DNA from: Aurifilum marmelostoma
Taxonomy: Eukaryota; Ascomycota; Sordariomycetes; Diaporthales; Cryphonectriaceae
NCBI GenBank assembly: GCA_027559495.1
Contig: JAMXSV010000008.1
Location: forward strand, 1,860,001-1,924,000
Length of the DNA stretch: 64,000 bases
Reading direction: 5' to 3'
The notes under the pieces were generated by a model. It worked only from the letters and a program-made list of their open reading frames with translations. It made no database searches and was not told the origin of the DNA. Both the position numbers and the translations under genes were made by a program. This document shows, piece by piece, positions 1 to 9,503 of the stretch (within the stretch, counting starts at the first letter, position 1; every line of letters starts with the position of its first letter).

Positions 1-120
1 GGGCCCAAAGGCGTCGAAATGAATTGAGGTGATGTCCTGCGCGTCGGCCGGCGTTGCCCTGCGGACTGTGACGCGGGGTTTCGGGCTGGAGGAGGAGGTT
101 GCCGTCGTAGTCGATGCCAT
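1..120 (-). CDS. N-terminus of a GNAT-family acetyltransferase (cut by window edge)
   Basis: An ATG at 120-118 on the minus strand opens a frame that stays open for 40 codons to the window edge. After a Ser/Thr-rich start of about 15 residues the translation reads VRRATPADAQDITSIHFDAF. That is the usual first strand and helix of GNAT N-acetyltransferases (an R-x-A-x-x-x-D segment followed by a helix). GNAT proteins transfer the acetyl group of acetyl-CoA to an amine; the substrate cannot be told from this fragment. No intron is visible. The acetyl-CoA binding motif (R/Q-x-x-G-x-G/A) would lie outside the window, so the family call rests on a short N-terminal match only. Confidence 0.5.
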   Translation of the reverse strand, partial: MASTTTATSSSSPKPRVTVRRATPADAQDITSIHFDAFGP

Positions 121-1035
121 GACTGATGGAAATGAACAGGTGAGTACTTCTTAATGTATTCAATTTCTTACTGGTGACTTCTGAGGCCCAGTGGTGCTGG
201 GTATGGTCAATGAGAACAATAGAGACGCAGCAGGGTTCACAGGTGTGCCATGTCTTTATAGGAACTGAGTTGATCTCAGAATGTGTTGCAACCCGGCTGA
301 AGAGGTCATCATGGCACTCAACTAAGAAGATTGACGCCTACTTGAGCGTAGCTTCCCATGCATGGCTGCTTTGAATGTACACCGGCGTGACTCACCTGCC
401 ACCTGCAGTTGTACAGCACCCTAATACCCCGCGCTGTGGCATGCCACTATGAGGGGAGTAGGGCTTATTCTAGAGCCCGAACTCCCTAGAGAAGCCCCTA
501 TATCTTGAAGCTTATCAGACAGGATAGAGGGGAACAGCAGACTAATGCGCTGTAAGCCCACTAGAAGGTGATACTTGACCGAATTTGGGCCTATAACAAC
601 AATAAACCTACAGTCTCACCCACCTTGCATGATGCATACTACAATCATCCACACACCTGACTTAATGCTGTCATTATTTTATCAACAACTATTAGAATGC
701 ATCCTCTACTGCTCACTGGAAATTATCTACAGTCAGCTCTCCATATCTCAGTGCGGCAAAGGCTGCTCTCCAGACTTCTTGTAGGCGACAGCAAACAAAT
801 TAACACTTCTTCTCTTCTTCCACACAACATCCAGCAAGTCATGGGAAGATTGTCTCAAAAGGGCTTATGCACCGATTTACAGAATAATGATCGATATTGA
901 AGTATCAAGTGATCTTGAAAATTCATATATACATCGAATGTTAAACCACAGTCCACCTCACCCTTCTCTTCAACCCCCTTCCTTCATGTTTCAGGCTTCC
1001 TCCTCCTCCTCCTCCTCCACCAGCTCATCAACCTC
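121..1035. other. Intergenic, no gene seen
   Basis: This stretch separates the GNAT start (minus) from the 3' end of cel6A (minus). Only short frames without recognisable protein features occur. It should hold the promoter of the GNAT gene and the 3' UTR of cel6A. A short (CTC)n tract lies at about 999-1017 just beyond the cel6A stop. Confidence 0.6.
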
Positions 1036-3163
1036 TCAGAAAGCCGGGTTCGCATTGGTCAGCAGCTGCACAAAGTACGCCTCGAACCAGGTGCCCGCCT
1101 CGGGCGCCGGCTGCAGCGCATCCGAGTACCCGCAGTGGTAGTCGTACCGCGTCGAGCTCGTGTTGCTGGTGCCGTCGCTCTCGCCGCCGGGCTTGACCCA
1201 CACAAAGGCGTCCTCGATGTCGAGCCCCGTGTCCGTCGTGGGCCGCGTGCCGAAGCCCGTGCCGATCACGTTGCACCAGTCGCCCCAGGCCTGCTGCTCC
1301 GTCGGCTGGACGCCCGAGCGGCCCTGGTCCGTGATGAAGTAGGCGTCGAAGCCCTGTGCCTGGAGGAGCGGGGCGAGGGCGGTCACGTAGAGGTACTCGT
1401 CGTAGTTGGAGTCGCCCGATGTGTACTGCAGGTCGGGTGTGAGTAAGAAAGAAAAAAGCAAACCATGGTTTTCTGATCTTGGTATGGCATGTATTGTCTG
1501 TTGCTTACCGAAGGGGCAGATGCTAGGTTCCATCCGTTGTAGTTGGCCACGTTGGTGGCAAGCCCGCGGATGGCAGCAGCTTGGGACGCGTTGGCGTAGA
1601 CCTGGCCAAAGAGATCGGCAGCGGGACCGATGTTGGCACTCCAGCCCTGTAGAGACCATCGTCATTAGCAAACAAAGAGGTGGCTACCAGAGGACCATGA
1701 AGATGAGCAGGCAAAACACAGAAGAGGTTCGAGACTTACGAGCCAGCCAGCATGACCAGCGTCAATGTACATGGCCACGTTGGGCAGGTTCAGCTGGATG
1801 AGGGCGTAGTTGACACACTCATAGTAGGCACTCTGGGCCTCGGCGCACTCGGTCACGGCAAGGTTGGTCACCATGTTGGCCAGCGAGTCGGGCTCGATGA
1901 CGAGGATGGTGCGGATGTCCGAGTATTCCTGGATCACTGCCTTGATGCTGTCGATGTACGCGTAGTCTGATACAGATTGTAGTCAGGATCAATCCTGCCT
2001 GTCAAAGGAGCAGGAGGGCTACTCACAGTTCTCGACACCGTTGTCGGAGATGGTGTACTCGCCGTTCGAGGCCGCGGCAGCACAGTCACGGTCAGGGAGA
2101 TCGTACACCACAAAGAGACCAGCATAAGGAGGGCTGGCACCGGCCTCGTTGGCTGCCCGGATGTCGTTGAGCGTGTCGACCATGATGGTGTCGACCTTGG
2201 CAGCTGTATCACTGTGAGGTGCAACCATTGCCTTGATTAGTTACTGAGTTTCTCTCTGTTCTTTGCTATTGATCTCGGGATTCCGAGGGCTGGGTGGACG
2301 TTTGTGCGTTACTTACAGCCACTGGAAGGTTGGCACCTGTGCCACGGCAGATGCTTCCGTCGCCAGGGTACCGGTCAAGCTGGGGATGGCCGAAGCAGAG
2401 ATCTCAGATGCGTAGTATGCCTGATAAGTGTGTTATTAGCAGACCTTGTTCATCACAGACCGAGGCTGTGAGCATAATATCTATCTCATCGGCTTACATT
2501 AGCCCACATCTGTACGTCCGTGAAGGGGTTGCCCGAGTAGGAAGCAGTGCCGCTACAGAAGGTATAGTCATTAGCCATCTTCCTAGCTAAAAAAGCACCA
2601 TGAAAAGGCATTCACTCCGGAATGATAACGCCATGACACTTACGAGCCAGTTGCCGCCGCAGCTGTTGTCGTCTTGGCAGCAGACGTAGTTGAGGTCGTC
2701 GCCTTGACCGTGCTTGTAGACGAGGGGGTAGAGGCTGAGCTGATGCTTGACGAGCTTGAAGCCGAAGTTGCTGCCGTGGTGGTGGCCTGTAGAATAATTT
2801 CCATCTCAGCATCCCGGATCCAAGTATTCTCTCCAGTTTCCCTGTCTCACTTTGCCAGAAATCACAAGTGTATTCTTACAGCTGTTCCCGGGAGACACTG
2901 CGAGTAGTAGTCATTCTCGTAGCTGCACGTGCTTCCGCTGGCGCAGCACGTCGCCCCTGTCCATCCAGTACCACCGCATTGTGCGCTGCCAGGACATTCA
3001 GTCAGCCTCTCGCCCGCTTCTCGATGATTCCATTTTTCCCCAAAGTTTTGTGTGTGTTTTGAACGTACTATGCAGCACCACAGTTCTGACGGTCCTCGAG
3101 GACGGGCACGGCCAGCGCCGAGGACGCAAAGGCGGCGGCGAGGAGGAACTTTTGAGCGGTCAT
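1036..3163 (-). CDS. cel6A: Cellobiohydrolase II, GH6 with N-terminal CBM1
   Basis: Secreted exo-cellulase that releases cellobiose from non-reducing cellulose ends. The spliced model has nine exons: 3163-3069, 2985-2880, 2786-2644, 2552-2498, 2420-2317, 2211-2027, 1966-1740, 1646-1509 and 1425-1036. All introns are GT-AG. The sum is 1,443 nt, giving 480 aa, close to the usual 470-485. Residues 1-18 are a signal peptide and 19-25 a short propeptide ending in Arg. Residues 26-67 form a cellulose-binding CBM1 with its Cys pattern and aromatics (the last Tyr pair is NDYYS). Residues 68 to about 115 are a Ser/Thr-rich linker, followed by the GH6 barrel. The two active-site Asp lie in DRDC (D210) and IEPD (D256), 46 residues apart as in the Trichoderma enzyme. 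The C-terminus is the typical LLTNANPAF. The presence of a CBM suggests action on crystalline cellulose. Expression is probably induced by cellulose or xylan degradation products (see the GGCTAAA sites). Confidence 0.95.
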
Positions 3164-3296
3164 GGTCGAGGCGTGACGAGAACTTGTTCGGGCTGTTTCT
3201 GTGGCGGGAGAGGCGAGCCTGCGGACAGCAACGAGAACAGAGCTACTCTCTTTCTACCACGGAGGTAGGGGCAAAGAAGGCGAGCAGCCTCGTCCC

Positions 3297-3303
3297 TTTA
3301 ATA
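3297..3303 (-). promoter_or_regulatory. TATA-like box of cel6A
   Basis: TATTAAA on the minus strand lies about 135 bp before the cel6A ATG, a plausible TATA distance if the 5' UTR is short. It is not a perfect TATAAA and no transcript data are available. Confidence 0.3.
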
Positions 3304-4257
3304 CCACCACGAGCGAACGTACAACACCAAGCTAGTTTTCCACAGCCCATCTCTCTCGGCATGGCGGCCCTCGAAGCCTCCTCCAAATGCCCAGCTAGCT
3401 GGCTCGAACGTCCAAGAACTCAGCCCATGCCAGATGTTTTGGTTCTACATGTTCCGTCGCCGCTTCGCGGGCCCAGGAAATTGAGCGCGGAACCTGCCTG
3501 GTTCTGGTGGCGCTCAACGGAGGCAAGTAGGATGTATGCGCCGGTGTCCCGAACAGGCATCGAGGAAAATGGGTGTGCCTATATTGTGGCTTCACGTGGA
3601 TTCTTTTGGGAGGGGGGCGGAGTGGGTTTGAGGCTGTTGCTCTTGCTGCCCTCCCAGCATGGTGGAGAGCACAGAGAGCGTGATGAGCTCCTGGCGCCGA
3701 ATATCCACCAACCACAGAGGGCGGAGACGACTGAAAGCGGCAAGTCGGTTGTGGGACCTGGGCGGCTGACCCAGAACACGGTCTCGGAGTGCAGGCCTCC
3801 GAGTGTGGAAGGTGAGACCCCTTGGGGAGGATTGAGTATTTCTTCTGCTGTCTGGAAGAAGCAACATCGTGGGCTGTGTGTGAGATGTGATTGCTTTTTT
3901 TCTTTCGGCGACGATCGAACAAGAGGTTTCCTGGGCAGGGCCTTTTTGGCTGCCAGAGACAACACGGGGAGGAGGGCGTAATTAAATACTGCAGGACAAG
4001 AGGAAAAGGGCCCTTTCTCTACTTGAGACTGTGGGGGATCTTCAGGGTATCTCAATCAATATTCCTTGGCTCATAATATAGAATCACTTAGGAAGTTCAT
4101 GGAACACCAGCCCTGTCCGGTCTGAACTCGTCCTTGTGGTTGATGATCGGGCTACTGCTATGGTTCCGCAGGTAGCACTTTTACCCTGCGCATGTCTCAT
4201 CACAATTACCCGGCAAGCTACTGTACCACTGTATATCCACGGACTGCCACTCCGAAA

Positions 4258-4264
4258 GGCTAAA
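4258..4264 (+). promoter_or_regulatory. XlnR/Xyr1-type site GGCTAAA upstream of cel6A
   Basis: GGCTAAA is the published binding core of the cellulase/xylanase activator XlnR/Xyr1. This copy is about 1.1 kb upstream of the cel6A start and 72 bp from a second identical copy. The distance is large for such a site, so function is uncertain. Confidence 0.35.
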
Positions 4265-4329
4265 TGATTCAGGGTCGCAGGAATCCATCACGTTATCACG
4301 GTTGCAGCAGAGGGATCCCGAGCAGCTAA

Positions 4330-4336
4330 GGCTAAA
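4330..4336 (+). promoter_or_regulatory. Second XlnR/Xyr1-type site GGCTAAA
   Basis: Identical heptamer in the same orientation, 72 bp from the first copy. Two copies of a 7-mer this close are less expected by chance than one, which gives modest support for regulation of cel6A. Confidence 0.35.
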
Positions 4337-5205
4337 GGGATCCAAAGTTTGCTTCTCTTTCTTTCTTTTTCCAGAGAAAATGTGAATCGTCATACTGTCA
4401 GGGCTGCCTACGTGGCAGCCCCGGTGAGTGCGTGCTGTCTATGAGGCCATGTACCTTCGCCATTTCTTTAGACATGCCCAGAGATCACATGGTCGTCTTC
4501 AGCCGATTCCCTAGCTACTATGATACTTTTGAGGTGGAGGTTCAACACTGACAATTATCCAATTCATTGGGCAGGATGGGGAACAGTCATCGCGCTGGGC
4601 TGGTGGCTACTGGCCAGTGGGGCGAGCAGCACTGTTGCTGGTGCGGTATGGAGCAAAGAAAAGCGGCGGAAAGGCATGGGCAAGATCTCAGAGACGACCA
4701 CAAATTGATTCAGCGCTTCACAGGCCTGGTGTGATGAGGGAGATATCGTAAGGCTCAAGCCTTGTCACTAAGCGATACACAAGCTTGTCAAGCTGCTTGA
4801 AGGCAGTCTGTGTTATAATTAGTGCTAGGCTACAATATACTGCTGATGTTTCTCTGCTCTAGATACTTGTTCGGTCTCTTTTCTCAAAAACCGCCATCGA
4901 CATTTATGAACCGTGTCCGTTTACCACATGTGTATGCCAGATCACTATGCCACCCATTATGTGCACCAGTCTCGCACATCAAAAACAGAAACGACACCCG
5001 CTGGCTGGGAAGAGGAGAGAAGGATAGAAAAGTTGAGAAGTCATGGTAACGTATAACGCTGAAAATAACCCTCCCCCCCCCCCCCCACCCACACCCCACT
5101 CGCTGTGACTTTATGTTGAAAGACAGCGCGAAAAGAGAACATGAAGAAAATCAAAACACATCACAGTCTTCCTTGCCAATGTCATATAAAAAAAAAAATC
5201 ATCCC

Positions 5206-6270
5206 TCAACGTCTCGACCGCTTACTCTTCCTCCTCTCCACCCGATCCGCAACAAAACCCCCCACAGCCTCGGCCGGATCCCTTCGCCCCGCAGTCTTGG
5301 CATCCGGCGCCGGCTCAGCAGGAGCAGGAGAGACAGGCCCGGGGCTCTTGAGCGCGCCCAGCGCCGCCGCGCCCAGCGCCGCCCGGGCGACCTTGGCACT
5401 GGCCCCGGGCGAGCCCACGGCGCCGACCGCGGCGGTGGCGCCCGCCTGCAGGGCAGCCGTGGCGGCGGCGGTGAAGCGCGGGTCGTTGAAGAAGGAGAAG
5501 CTGCTCCTCTTGGGCTTGGCCGAGGCCGCCGACGAGGGCTGGGCGGTCTGGCTGTGGGAGAGGGCCGGGCGGCGCGGGGCCCTGCTGGTGCTGGTGCCGG
5601 GGCTGGAGAGGTCGCGGTGGTGGTGATGGCGGCGGCGGGAGGACTCGCGGTCCCTGTGGCGGGTGGGCGATGACTCTTGGCGCCGGCTGTTGTTGGAGTG
5701 GCGGCCTCCTCCCTCGCGGTGTCGGGGCGGGGAGGACGACATGGAGTATCGACGGTGTCGGGTGTCCGACCTGTCGTCTCGGAAGTCGGGCGTGGTGCTC
5801 GCTGTGTTCAGCGGCGGCCTGCGCGGGCGGCCACGGTCTGTGCGGGGCGGGTAGCGGGCCTCTTTGTCGTGTTGGCGGGATCGCCTGTCGTCCCTGTTGG
5901 CATCGTGGCCGTGGTCTCGTCCGCCTGTCGTGGGCGAGGAGGAGGTGGTCGTGGTAGATGCTATCTTGTGGGAGCGGTGCCTGTCGCGGTCCTCGTCCAG
6001 CTGGCCGTCTGGCGGAGGCGTCAGCGGGCGTGTGTGCTGCTGGTGGTGGTGGTGTCGTGAGGACTTGTGGGATTTGCTGTTGTGGCTTCTTCCCATAGAC
6101 GAGCTGTTGTCGGAGGGGTCTGGAGAGATGCTGGTGAAGGCATCCCTCGGCACGTATTTGTTTGTCTTTTCGTTGGAGAGGTCGTGATCCGGAACCATGT
6201 ATTCAACGTCATGGCCGTCGAGCCAGTCGTGGACGTTGGACCGGCCTCGGTTATGGTATGGGTTTGTCAT
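5206..6270 (-). CDS. His/Arg/Ser-rich protein of unknown function with Ala-rich C-terminal segment
   Basis: Uninterrupted 354-codon frame from an ATG at 6270, with no intron needed. Residues 1-45 are of normal composition and look conserved-like (WLDGHDVEYMVPDHD). Residues from about 50 to 245 are low-complexity: poly-His runs (HHHH twice), many Arg, Asp and Ser, and SR/RS and DR dipeptides. From about 255 the composition changes abruptly. FFNDPRFTAAATAALQAGATA opens a roughly 60-residue Ala/Gly-rich, weakly amphipathic or membrane-like stretch, followed by a Pro/Ala-rich part and a strongly basic tail (RRKSKRSRR). A nuclear or RNA-associated role would fit the SR-like and basic parts, while the Ala/Gly segment could insert in or bind a membrane. 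Neither is proven and I do not recognise the family. The GC-rich, in-frame codon pattern and the length argue for a real gene. Confidence 0.75.
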   Translation of the reverse strand: MTNPYHNRGRSNVHDWLDGHDVEYMVPDHDLSNEKTNKYVPRDAFTSISPDPSDNSSSMGRSHNSKSHKSSRHHHHQQHTRPLTPPPDGQLDEDRDRHRSHKIASTTTTSSSPTTGGRDHGHDANRDDRRSRQHDKEARYPPRTDRGRPRRPPLNTASTTPDFRDDRSDTRHRRYSMSSSPPRHREGGGRHSNNSRRQESSPTRHRDRESSRRRHHHHRDLSSPGTSTSRAPRRPALSHSQTAQPSSAASAKPKRSSFSFFNDPRFTAAATAALQAGATAAVGAVGSPGASAKVARAALGAAALGALKSPGPVSPAPAEPAPDAKTAGRRDPAEAVGGFVADRVERRKSKRSRR

Positions 6271-6406
6271 GATGATGGATTATTGTATGTAGAATGTAAA
6301 ACAAAAATGTCGGACCAGAAACGAGAAATCAGACAAAGGGATGTCCTCGTGGTGATATGGTGGTAGAATATATATATAACCTGATGGCGCCGGTGGCCTC
6401 ACACAT

Positions 6407-6407
<1 letters not shown>

Positions 6408-6440
<33 letters not shown>
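6408..6440 (+). repeat. (CAG)11 trinucleotide repeat
   Basis: Eleven perfect CAG units. The repeat lies 138 bp upstream of the ATG of the 5206-6270 gene, so in that transcript it would be a (CUG)11 tract in the leader if transcription starts above it. On the plus strand it encodes poly-Gln in a 69-codon frame with no other protein-like features. Confidence 0.95.
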
Positions 6441-6441
<1 letters not shown>

Positions 6442-7199
6442 CAGCAGACAGGGCGGGTCTCGGCTTGTTAAGGCCCAACGAGGAGGTCACAGTCGACGAA
6501 GCCAAGAGGGACGGAGGTGGTCTCGGGACAAGATCCAAGGTGACAAGGTCACCACACACCCGATGACTCGTATTTGTCAAAGTCCGGGGTAATAAAAGAG
6601 GTAGTGAGTATTACTGGAAGCTGAAAGGTGCTAGGATAATGACAGGAGGAGGAGGGTCACCTGTCCAGTATTCTCGGGTGACTTGAAGAGGTCTAGACAC
6701 TCGCAACCAAGAGGGGAGGGAAGAAGAGGAACGATATTAACAACGATCTCGAGCAAAGTGAAAGCCGAAGCCCCGCGCACTCCCATCACCCTGTTGGTTG
6801 CAGAAAAGAGAGAAGAAGAAAGGCCATTGGGTTGTATTTGAATTAGACGTTTTACTCGCTGTTGATCTTTTGCCTCCGGGTATACCCTCCACACCACATC
6901 ACATCACATCAAACCGGCGCCGAGAATCGGGTCTGGGTTCTGCTCTTGGAAAGTGATCAACACTGTCCCCAAAAAGGACCCTGATACTTCATGTTTGCAT
7001 GAACCTGTCGTTGAGAACTTCGCTTAAAATTTAAAATAATAATGGGAAAAAAAAAAAAAAAAGGGCTTTGGAAACCAACACAACCAGGGAGGGAGGGTGT
7101 GTGGGATGAGAAATTCTTCAGCGACCGTGGTCACGCTATCGACGCCGCATCTCCCAATGAGAATGTGAATATAGAAAGGGAGGGATGGAAACGCCGCCT

Positions 7200-7246
7200 G
7201 GCTGCCCAAGTCACCACCCCCATCCTTCTTTGAAGGTTGGGCAGCC
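7200..7246. repeat. Short inverted repeat (hairpin)
   Basis: GGCTGCCCAA at 7200-7209 pairs perfectly with TTGGGCAGCC at 7237-7246. An inner CCTTC-TTT-GAAGG palindrome makes an extended imperfect hairpin. A related segment (GTCACCACCCCCATC versus GTCGCCACCCCCATC) recurs about 65 bp downstream. Confidence 0.6.
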
Positions 7247-9503
7247 AAGGCGAGAAAAAAACCCGCTGTTCAGGTCGCCACCCCCATCTGCATGTGTGTG
7301 AGAGTGTAAGCCTGTGAGGAAGTAGAGAAAGAGAGGGGGTTCCTAAACTGTGGGTCAAACATTTCTGGTGTGACTGACTACACATAGTGAGTACCCATGA
7401 GATCATCCCCCAGCGCCGGCAAAGCAGAGAAGACATCGTCACTATTGTTGACGAAAAGGTCCCGTCTGCGTCTCCTCACGATAGGCACCATCAGCCTGCA
7501 TGCAGTAGACAAAAAATGGACGAGTACATTCCAGCACGAGACCAGCTCCCAAAACATCTCATTGTGTATTTTTCTGGTCGGTGCCACGTCTGAAGAAAGA
7601 CGGACGTCATCGTGCTGCTGAGCGCAGGTACCCGACTGGACTGTCCCGCGCACACACCCCCACCCACAAGACACCTTCAGCTGCAGCGTGTAACTCTATC
7701 TCCCTCCTCGAGCTCGATAGGTCGTCGACCTGCGCATAATCACGAGCCAAGGCGCGACAAAAACAACAAAGAGACAGCGAGGACCGGGACACGATTACAC
7801 CGAGCCAACCAAAACCCAAATGCGCTACGACACAGGATGCCTCCTCGGTCACATCGGTAGTTATTCATCTGCAAGGCATCGTCACCCTGCAAAAGCTGTG
7901 GCGAGACGAGTTGCGTGGCGGCAGGATGGGCTGCTATTTGTCCTCCCCGGCCAGACCCGCTTCGTCCTGCAGGCCCGTTTTGTCCCAAAGTGGTGCTGAC
8001 CTGCTGTGGTGTTTGCTGTCATCGTCGACGACCTTTTTCTCTCACGAGAAGAATAGATAAAGTAGGAAAAAAAAAGGGGGACAAGAACTGACGCAAGACA
8101 CAGAGACCATGCATGTCCACACAGCAACCCCAAGTAGTCAAATCGAGGACCACACTCCCATATCCATTTCTCTCTTCGTCTCTTTCTCCCTAAGCCCCGG
8201 AACCACCGCGCATGGTGAAGATGTACTACACAAATCCATGGTCCGTCCACACATACACACACACACACACATTGTCTCTCTTCTGCCCTCTAGACTACCT
8301 CGCCTCACCGGTCGTGCCGCAGCCACTGCGCGACGACGTGGTCAGCAAGCCCCCCCAGTAGTCTCGCCTCGCCGTCTCGGGCAACCAAGACTCACGCTCC
8401 TCCGCTGTCTCGTGATCTATCACAGTCAGCAGCCAAACAAAAAAAAAAACTACTCACGGGCCATTTCAAAAGTGGGATGTCTAGTCTAGCCTGCACCAAA
8501 GCCGTAGGATCCCTACAGGCGTGGACGTATTATTCGTTCGGAGACTTTGTTTGCAGAAAAGAATTGAGGGCTTTCCTAGTTCTACGTTATGACTGGACCG
8601 CGTCTATTTCTCCGCCGCGCCGCAGGACAGTTCTGACGATGGGGCGCTCGTCGACAGCAAACGTCACTGCCCACTCGTGCGCATCAGAAGTGAAAATACA
8701 ATTTTGCTGATCCACAACAACAGACCCGGACGGGGCTAGAATGGGAAGCAGCTCTGACGTGCCACTGCGTGCGTTGTCTTCTTTTTCTTGACTGGAGCCA
8801 GCAAAGGGGGCCTCTGGGCTAGCTAGTTTTCCCCTCGCCCTCCTCGGTGGGTGAGACCAGAGCTCAAGTCCTTAGAATAAGGGGAGGGGTCATCCCCGTG
8901 GGGTGTGTTGAGGTTACAACCTCGTCATAGCAAGAGGGCAGCAGTGGTGCCACGATGCTAGAGAGGAGAGTTCCGCCCAAATTGAACATCGCCATGTGTC
9001 CAGGCTGGAACCCCTTCGTGCCTCTCTGACGTTCGGGAGCGAGCCAACGGGTGTGCAGTGTTGCTAGCAGGTACAGCCAACATAGTTCTGACACCTTTCA
9101 TGCGTGGATGAGATGTTGATTCATCGTATATGGCATATGTCGTCGGACCTCTCGGCTCTCCAACACCCAACCAAGAGATCGCTATTTGCCTACACTGTGT
9201 CTGCCTCCGCCATCCAGACCGATGACACCATCGCGAGCTGCTTGCAGCCATTCTCCCATTATGCAGATGCGCATGTGCGTCGACGTCAGACTGCGGAGAT
9301 CCTCTCTCTCTTTGTAACCTTTTCTTTCCATGCTGACCAATGAATTCCCAGCCTCCAGCGCCAAACGCCTCAATTGGTTGTACAGATTGCCGCCGACCAT
9401 TCCGTCATGTCCTAGATCGGACCGATCCGAGGAAAGAGAGAGAAAGAAAAAGTCGTAAAGGAGAAATGTAATAGTACAAACCGCGGACTAGAACCACTGT
9501 GCC

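Larger units (their letters stand above)
3164..5205. other. cel6A upstream region, no gene seen
   Basis: About 2 kb between cel6A and the 3' end of the next gene (both minus). Open frames of 90-310 codons occur on both strands but show Arg/Ser/Pro-rich shadow composition without domains, and one overlaps the cel6A signal-peptide exon. The stretch should be the cel6A promoter. A 14-nt C run lies at 5073-5086. Degenerate CreA-type 6-mers such as GTGGGG (4031-4036) and GCGGAG (3617-3622, 3721-3726) occur, but at a density expected by chance. Confidence 0.55.
6271..9503. other. Intergenic, no gene seen
   Basis: Over 3 kb between two minus-strand genes. It holds simple repeats: the (CAG)11, an A16 run near 7047-7062, (CA)n at about 8254-8270 and CT-rich patches. 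There is also a small inverted repeat at 7200-7246. Frames of up to about 130 codons are present on both strands but none shows a domain, a consistent codon pattern or a believable exon chain. Confidence 0.5.

Noticed and set aside
3052..3981. 309-codon plus-strand frame over the cel6A start
   Set aside because: Overlaps the signal-peptide exon of cel6A antisense and shows no domain or believable composition.
3601..4040. CreA/Cre1-type SYGGRG hexamers in the cel6A upstream region
   Set aside because: The degenerate consensus is expected about this often by chance in GC-rich DNA, so they were not listed as sites.
3395..4055. Minus-strand frames of 175 and 158 codons in the cel6A promoter
   Set aside because: Mutually overlapping in different frames, no protein features; chance frames in GC-rich DNA.
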